Source of the DNA: Ruminococcus sp.
Lineage (GTDB): Bacteria > Bacillota > Clostridia > Oscillospirales > Ruminococcaceae
Length of the DNA: 8,324 nucleotides
NCBI GenBank assembly: GCA_024697705.1
Contig: JAILFF010000174.1
Location: forward strand, 1 to 8,324
Direction of reading: 5' to 3'
Shown: positions 4,988 through 8,324 of the stretch, one piece after another
How the letters are laid out: each line of letters begins with the position of its first letter
How positions within the stretch are numbered: position 1 is the first letter of the stretch
Translations under genes and position numbers: made by a program
Notes under the pieces: model-generated
The model's input: only the letters and a program-made list of their open reading frames with translations
Database searches by the model: none
What the model was told of the DNA's origin: nothing

Positions 4988-6064
4988 TCATTCTTTCATG
5001 AGCTTAAACTGCATTGTTACCGGATTATGATCGGAATAGGCAAATCCCGAATCAATCGTTTCTTTTGAAAGCACATCTACGTTATCGGAAACGATAAATC
5101 CGTCAAGAAGGGCTACGAACTGCTGCGGATTATAGGGAGCGTCCGTAACGCGGCTGCTGGGCTGGTTTCCCGAGCAGATAAGCTGCAAATGCTTGCCTTC
5201 AAAAAATTCCATTTTGATAGGCTTTGCCCATGAATACCGATCGCCCTTTATCCCGAAATATTCCGAAGAATCTCCGAGCAGATCTTTGTTCAGATCCCCG
5301 CCGCTTATGCAGTAATTGCCTTTTGAATACTCCTCCTCCATATCCGAAAGAAGTAGTTCGAGCTGTCTGTCCGCGACCGTTCCGTCGGAGGTATACGCCG
5401 ACATATGCACATTATAAAGCGCGAGCTTTTTATCCGAGCCCTCCACGGGCAGGTAGGCTTTTGAATAGCAGCGGTCGAGATCGACTATCTTCATCAGCGA
5501 ATCCTCGACGGGGAGCTGTCTTCTTATCGCGCTGTCGATCTGAAAGCTGCTCAGTGTAAGAATTCCCGTCAGCGATTTTCCGTGAGGCTGCGTGAAGGGG
5601 TAGAAAAGGAACGGACTGTCCCAGTTGACAGCGAAAATGCTGTCTCCCTGCACGGCATTTTTTAGGTACTCGGTCTCGTCAACGTGATAGGTGCGCGTGG
5701 CGTTCTTATCGACTTCCTGCAAAAGGAGTATATCCGCGCCGAATCCCGAAAGATAATCGGTCATCGCCTGCATATTCTTGGTAAGTCTTTCCTTGCTGAA
5801 CGCCCAGCTTTCGGTGCCGCCGTCCATAAAGAAGCTGAAATCGGGTTCATACGCGCCGAATCCCGCATTGTAGGATACCATTTTATACTCGGTATCGGTG
5901 CTTATGGGTTTATCTGTTCCGTTTGATATTTCAAGCTCCTGATTATCGGGTATACGCTTGTATGCTATCAAAATATACGCGAAATAAGCCAAAACGATTA
6001 TCAGCAGTACAATAATTATTGTTACAATAACTCTGACGGGACGAAATTTAGTTTTTGCGGACAT
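4988..6064 (-). CDS. Membrane-anchored endonuclease/exonuclease/phosphatase (EEP) family protein
   Basis: The protein has 358 aa. A basic N-terminus (KTKFRPVR) precedes one hydrophobic segment at about residues 12-34, so the catalytic domain is probably outside the membrane. The EEP metal-dependent phosphodiesterase/phosphatase motifs appear in order: SYNAG (N66), LLQEVD (E117), YNVHMS (H220), GGDLN (D257, N259), LLDGFIVS (D321) and YSDHNPV (D345, H346). The set is complete, so activity is likely. EEP substrates range from DNA and RNA to phospholipids and inositol phosphates, and nothing here decides between them. The start ATG 6064 has only a modest SD, AAAGGG, about 10 nt upstream. It lies 37 nt after the sugar-binding protein gene with no terminator between, so the two are probably one operon. 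The family is firm; the substrate is unknown. Confidence 0.88.
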   Translation of the reverse strand: MSAKTKFRPVRVIVTIIIVLLIIVLAYFAYILIAYKRIPDNQELEISNGTDKPISTDTEYKMVSYNAGFGAYEPDFSFFMDGGTESWAFSKERLTKNMQAMTDYLSGFGADILLLQEVDKNATRTYHVDETEYLKNAVQGDSIFAVNWDSPFLFYPFTQPHGKSLTGILTLSSFQIDSAIRRQLPVEDSLMKIVDLDRCYSKAYLPVEGSDKKLALYNVHMSAYTSDGTVADRQLELLLSDMEEEYSKGNYCISGGDLNKDLLGDSSEYFGIKGDRYSWAKPIKMEFFEGKHLQLICSGNQPSSRVTDAPYNPQQFVALLDGFIVSDNVDVLSKETIDSGFAYSDHNPVTMQFKLMKE

Positions 6065-6101
6065 ATTTTCATGACCCTTTCACCGAATAATATGCTGTCT
6101 C

Positions 6102-7301
6102 TCAGCCGTTTTGCTGCTTTTTCTCGGTGGAGAGAAGGTACTTGTTTTCGCTGTCCCATTCATACAGACCCGTATCGACAAGCAGCTGCAAATTGTCTTT
6201 ATTGATAACAGACGGAGAGACCAGACAGGACGGTACTTTTTTCTTGTTATTGTCATAAGAGTCGGTATCGTAATCGGCTTTAACGGAAAGCGAGTCCACA
6301 AAGACGCCGTCAGGAGTCTGACCCGAAAGCACCGCCTTGCATATCTCAAATGCGGCATGAGCTTCGTCGGTCGGATTCTTGTAAACGGTCATTGTCTGCG
6401 TGCCGTCTACGATATTGCGGAGATTTTCAATGTCTCCGCCCTGTCCCGTAACGATCGGCTTGTTGCTGCCCGAATATTCGGAGCCGATAGCCTGCACCGC
6501 TCCGAGTGCGAGCGAATCGTTCGAGCATAAAGCCGCGTCGAGAATAGTGCCGTCGGAATAGCAGGAATCGAGCGCTTCTTTCATATCGTTAAGCGCTGAA
6601 TCGGTGCTCCAATACGGCTCGGCTACTTTCTCAAAAGATGATCTGTCCGAAGGGATAACAAGCTTTCCCTCGTCGAAATATGGCTTCAATGCGTCGAAAG
6701 CACCGTCGAAGACCCTGCGTGCGCTCTGCTCGGTCGGGTCGCCCGCAATAAATTCGATATTGAAAGGTCCCGAAGAGCTGTCGAGCTGTAAGCGGTCGCG
6801 GACAAATTCCCCCTGAAGCCTGCCGACGGCGTAATCATCAAATGATACGAAGAAAGAAACGGCGTCGGTGTCCGTAATTAGCCGATCGTAAGCGATAACG
6901 GGTATATCGGAGGAAACTGCCTTATCGAGCGTCTGCGACAGAGTGCTTCCGTCAACGGCGGCAACAAGCAGAAGATCGACCTTGCCCGAGATCATTTCAT
7001 CTATATCGGCGTTCTGACGGCTGTCGTCGTTTTCGGAATATCTGAGCTCGACATTGAACCCCGCAGTTTCAAACTGCTGTTTAAGATACGTTCCGTCGTT
7101 CTTCCATCGCAGAATGTCTTCGGAGGGCAAAGCGATACCAACGGTCTTTCCCGAAGAAGAGCCGATGCTTTTGTCACTCACGGGTTCGTCGGCGCCGCTG
7201 TTATTTTCGCCGCCGCCTTTTTTTGGATCGGCGCTGCCCGCGCAGGCGCACATTATTATACTTATCGAAAGGGATGCGATGATCGCAAGGATCCTTTTCA
7301 T
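6102..7301 (-). CDS. Sugar ABC transporter substrate-binding lipoprotein, ChvE/XylF-like
   Basis: The protein has 399 aa. The lipoprotein signal MKRILAIIASLSISIIMCAC has a lipobox ending at C20, followed by a Gly/Ser/Asn/Asp-rich linker, so the protein should be tethered outside the membrane. From about residue 53 it follows the Peripla_BP_4 sugar-binding fold. GIALPSEDILRWKNDG, VDLLLVAAVDGSTLS, IPVIAYDRLI, GPFNIEFIAGDP and PIVTGQGGD line up with the ChvE and xylose-binding protein families. A monosaccharide ligand is likely but its identity cannot be read. No permease or ATPase gene adjoins it; the next gene encodes an EEP enzyme and the previous one a PPK2. It may therefore feed a distant transporter or act as a receptor, as ChvE does. 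SD GGAGG (7311-7315) is 9 nt before the ATG, and a promoter lies at 7386-7414. Confidence 0.9.
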   Translation of the reverse strand: MKRILAIIASLSISIIMCACAGSADPKKGGGENNSGADEPVSDKSIGSSSGKTVGIALPSEDILRWKNDGTYLKQQFETAGFNVELRYSENDDSRQNADIDEMISGKVDLLLVAAVDGSTLSQTLDKAVSSDIPVIAYDRLITDTDAVSFFVSFDDYAVGRLQGEFVRDRLQLDSSSGPFNIEFIAGDPTEQSARRVFDGAFDALKPYFDEGKLVIPSDRSSFEKVAEPYWSTDSALNDMKEALDSCYSDGTILDAALCSNDSLALGAVQAIGSEYSGSNKPIVTGQGGDIENLRNIVDGTQTMTVYKNPTDEAHAAFEICKAVLSGQTPDGVFVDSLSVKADYDTDSYDNNKKKVPSCLVSPSVINKDNLQLLVDTGLYEWDSENKYLLSTEKKQQNG

Positions 7302-7338
7302 GGATATGAGCCTCCATTTTTCAATTTGTTCTGATTGT

Positions 7339-7350
7339 TCCGATATCGGA
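7339..7350. promoter_or_regulatory. Perfect palindrome TCCGATATCGGA, candidate operator
   Basis: This 12-bp perfect palindrome lies in the 5' UTR of the sugar-binding protein gene, about 30-40 nt after the predicted transcription start. The half-site GTTCCGAT (7337-7344) recurs in inverted orientation as ATCGGAAC at 7433-7440, upstream of the -35 box. The two copies thus bracket the promoter. This fits a repressor binding two sites, but no regulator gene is visible here. Confidence 0.4.
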
Positions 7351-7385
7351 GCTTATATAAATATATCAGCTGAGTTCCAAGTGTT

Positions 7386-7414
7386 ATTTTACACAATAAT
7401 CCGCGATAAGTCAA
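7386..7414 (-). promoter_or_regulatory. Sigma-A promoter for the sugar-binding protein/EEP operon
   Basis: On the minus strand there is a -35 TTGACT (7414-7409), a 17-nt spacer and a -10 TAAAAT (7391-7386). The predicted start is near 7379, giving a 5' UTR of about 78 nt. The 320-nt gap to the PPK2 gene holds only this promoter, the palindrome and the PPK2 terminator. Confidence 0.8.
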
Positions 7415-7525
7415 GGCTTTTGAACGTATGTGATCGGAACGGGTACATTTTTTGGCAAAGCATACAATAATCTTTGCTGATCGGTGCTTAAACCATCAAA
7501 ATTTACTATCCGAACAAAACATAAC

Positions 7526-7562
7526 AGCCCGCTGAGCAGCTTTCGTGGCAGCTTAGCGGGCT
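7526..7562 (-). terminator. Intrinsic terminator after the PPK2 gene
   Basis: AGCCCGCT (7526-7533) and AGCGGGCT (7555-7562) form an 8-bp GC-rich stem, extended by AGC/GCT after one mismatch. On the minus strand it is followed by a broken T-rich tract (GTTATGTTTTG). It begins about 60 nt past the stop at 7623. On the plus strand TTTCTGT follows, but no gene on that strand needs it. Confidence 0.75.
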
Positions 7563-7622
7563 TTCTGTAAATATGTTTGATCTGTCGGTTTGGAAAGATG
7601 ATCGTTTCCGTTACGCCCGGGC

Positions 7623-8324
7623 TCAGACTATTCTTTCCTCGATCATTCGGCAGATGGTTTTAAGTGCCTTTACACGGGCGTATTTCTTGTCGTTGCCCTC
7701 GATTATCGTCCACGGCGCGAAATCCGTCGAGGTAAGCTCCACCATGCGGTCAACGGCTTCCTCGTACTGATCCCACTTCTCGCGGTTGCGCCAGTCCTCG
7801 TCTGTTATCTTCCACTGCTTCGAGGGCGTGTTCTCGCGCTCCTTGAAGCGTCGGTACTGCTCGTCCTTGTCGATGTTTATCCAGAATTTTATCACCACGG
7901 CGCCCCAGTCGGTGAGCTGTCTTTCAAACTCGTTTATCTCGTTGTAAGCCATGTTGACGCGCTCCATCGGCGTTAAGCCCTCGATAGGCTCGACCATAAC
8001 GCGCCCGTACCAGGTGCGGTCAAAGATGGTGAAATGCCCGTCGTTTTCAAGCCTTGTCCAGAAGCGCCACAGATAGTGCCTTGCCAGCTCCGAAGGCTCG
8101 GGAGCGGCTATCGGCTTTACCTCGCAGCCTCGCGGGTCGAGCGCCGATGCCACGCGCTTGATGTTGCCGCCCTTGCCGCCCGCGTCCCAGCCTTCGTAGG
8201 CAATGATGACGGGGATCTTCCGCTGATAGCAGATGTTTTGCAGCTCGAAGAGCCTGTTCTGATACTTTTCGAGCTTTCTGCCGTATTCCTCGTCGTCGAG
8301 AGCCTTGTCCATTTTGATGTCCTT
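7623..8324 (-). CDS. PPK2-family polyphosphate:nucleotide phosphotransferase, 5' end beyond window
   Basis: PPK2 enzymes transfer phosphate between polyphosphate and nucleotides in the cytoplasm. Numbering from the ATG at 8312, the Walker A loop is GWDAGGKGG (41-49). The Walker B region is FDRTWYGRV (97-105). The lid contributes the basic residues of RRFKERE, and the KITDEDWRNREKWDQYEEAV stretch is highly typical. The match is closest to the C-terminal, active half of two-domain polyphosphate:AMP phosphotransferases (about 500 aa). The frame stays open upstream of ATG 8312 to the window edge (KDIK), in a way that fits that family's linker, so the gene probably starts outside. However, AAGGA lies 7 nt before ATG 8312, so a 229-aa single-domain protein is possible. 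Nucleotide preference (AMP or NDP) cannot be settled from sequence alone. Confidence 0.9.
   Translation of the reverse strand, partial: KDIKMDKALDDEEYGRKLEKYQNRLFELQNICYQRKIPVIIAYEGWDAGGKGGNIKRVASALDPRGCEVKPIAAPEPSELARHYLWRFWTRLENDGHFTIFDRTWYGRVMVEPIEGLTPMERVNMAYNEINEFERQLTDWGAVVIKFWINIDKDEQYRRFKERENTPSKQWKITDEDWRNREKWDQYEEAVDRMVELTSTDFAPWTIIEGNDKKYARVKALKTICRMIEERIV

Overview
The window reads like the chromosome of an anaerobic Gram-positive gut or rumen Clostridia member, with Ruminococcus-like Oscillospiraceae as the best guess. The reasons are an oxygen-sensitive class III ribonucleotide reductase activase, a BspA-type LRR_5 protein, strong AGGAGG-type ribosome binding sites, sigma-A promoters, a lipoprotein-type sugar-binding protein and roughly balanced GC. 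The lineage is inferred, not proven. All seven protein genes lie on the minus strand, so transcription runs from high to low coordinates. No tRNA, rRNA, mobile element or CRISPR array was seen.

Layout in transcription order. (1) 8324-7623: the 3' part of a PPK2-family polyphosphate kinase, ended by a hairpin at 7526-7562. (2) 7414-4988: a two-gene unit with its own promoter, encoding a ChvE/XylF-like sugar-binding lipoprotein and a membrane-anchored endonuclease/exonuclease/phosphatase (EEP) domain protein. A weak AT-rich terminator candidate follows. (3) 4909-3126: a near-consensus promoter, a leader of about 310 nt and the Mg2+ channel gene mgtE, closed by a strong terminator. (4) 3065-2253: nudC, a zinc-ribbon Nudix NAD(H) pyrophosphatase, whose Shine-Dalgarno (SD) sequence directly abuts the mgtE terminator U-tract. 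(5) 2118-1: a strong extended -10 promoter driving uppP, nrdG and an LRR_5 protein gene that runs off the window; the three genes are tightly packed.

The most interesting part is the mgtE leader. It carries an intrinsic terminator before the gene, mutually exclusive upstream stems, a possible antiterminator pairing, a short ORF with an SD whose stop codon lies in one of those stems, and a second hairpin that buries the mgtE SD. I could not recognise the M-box (ykoK) consensus expected for Mg2+ control. It is therefore a candidate for an undescribed riboswitch or leader-peptide attenuator.

The genes otherwise serve separate housekeeping roles: polyphosphate/nucleotide balance, sugar sensing or uptake, Mg2+ homeostasis, NAD(H) or RNA-cap turnover, undecaprenyl phosphate recycling and anaerobic dNTP synthesis.
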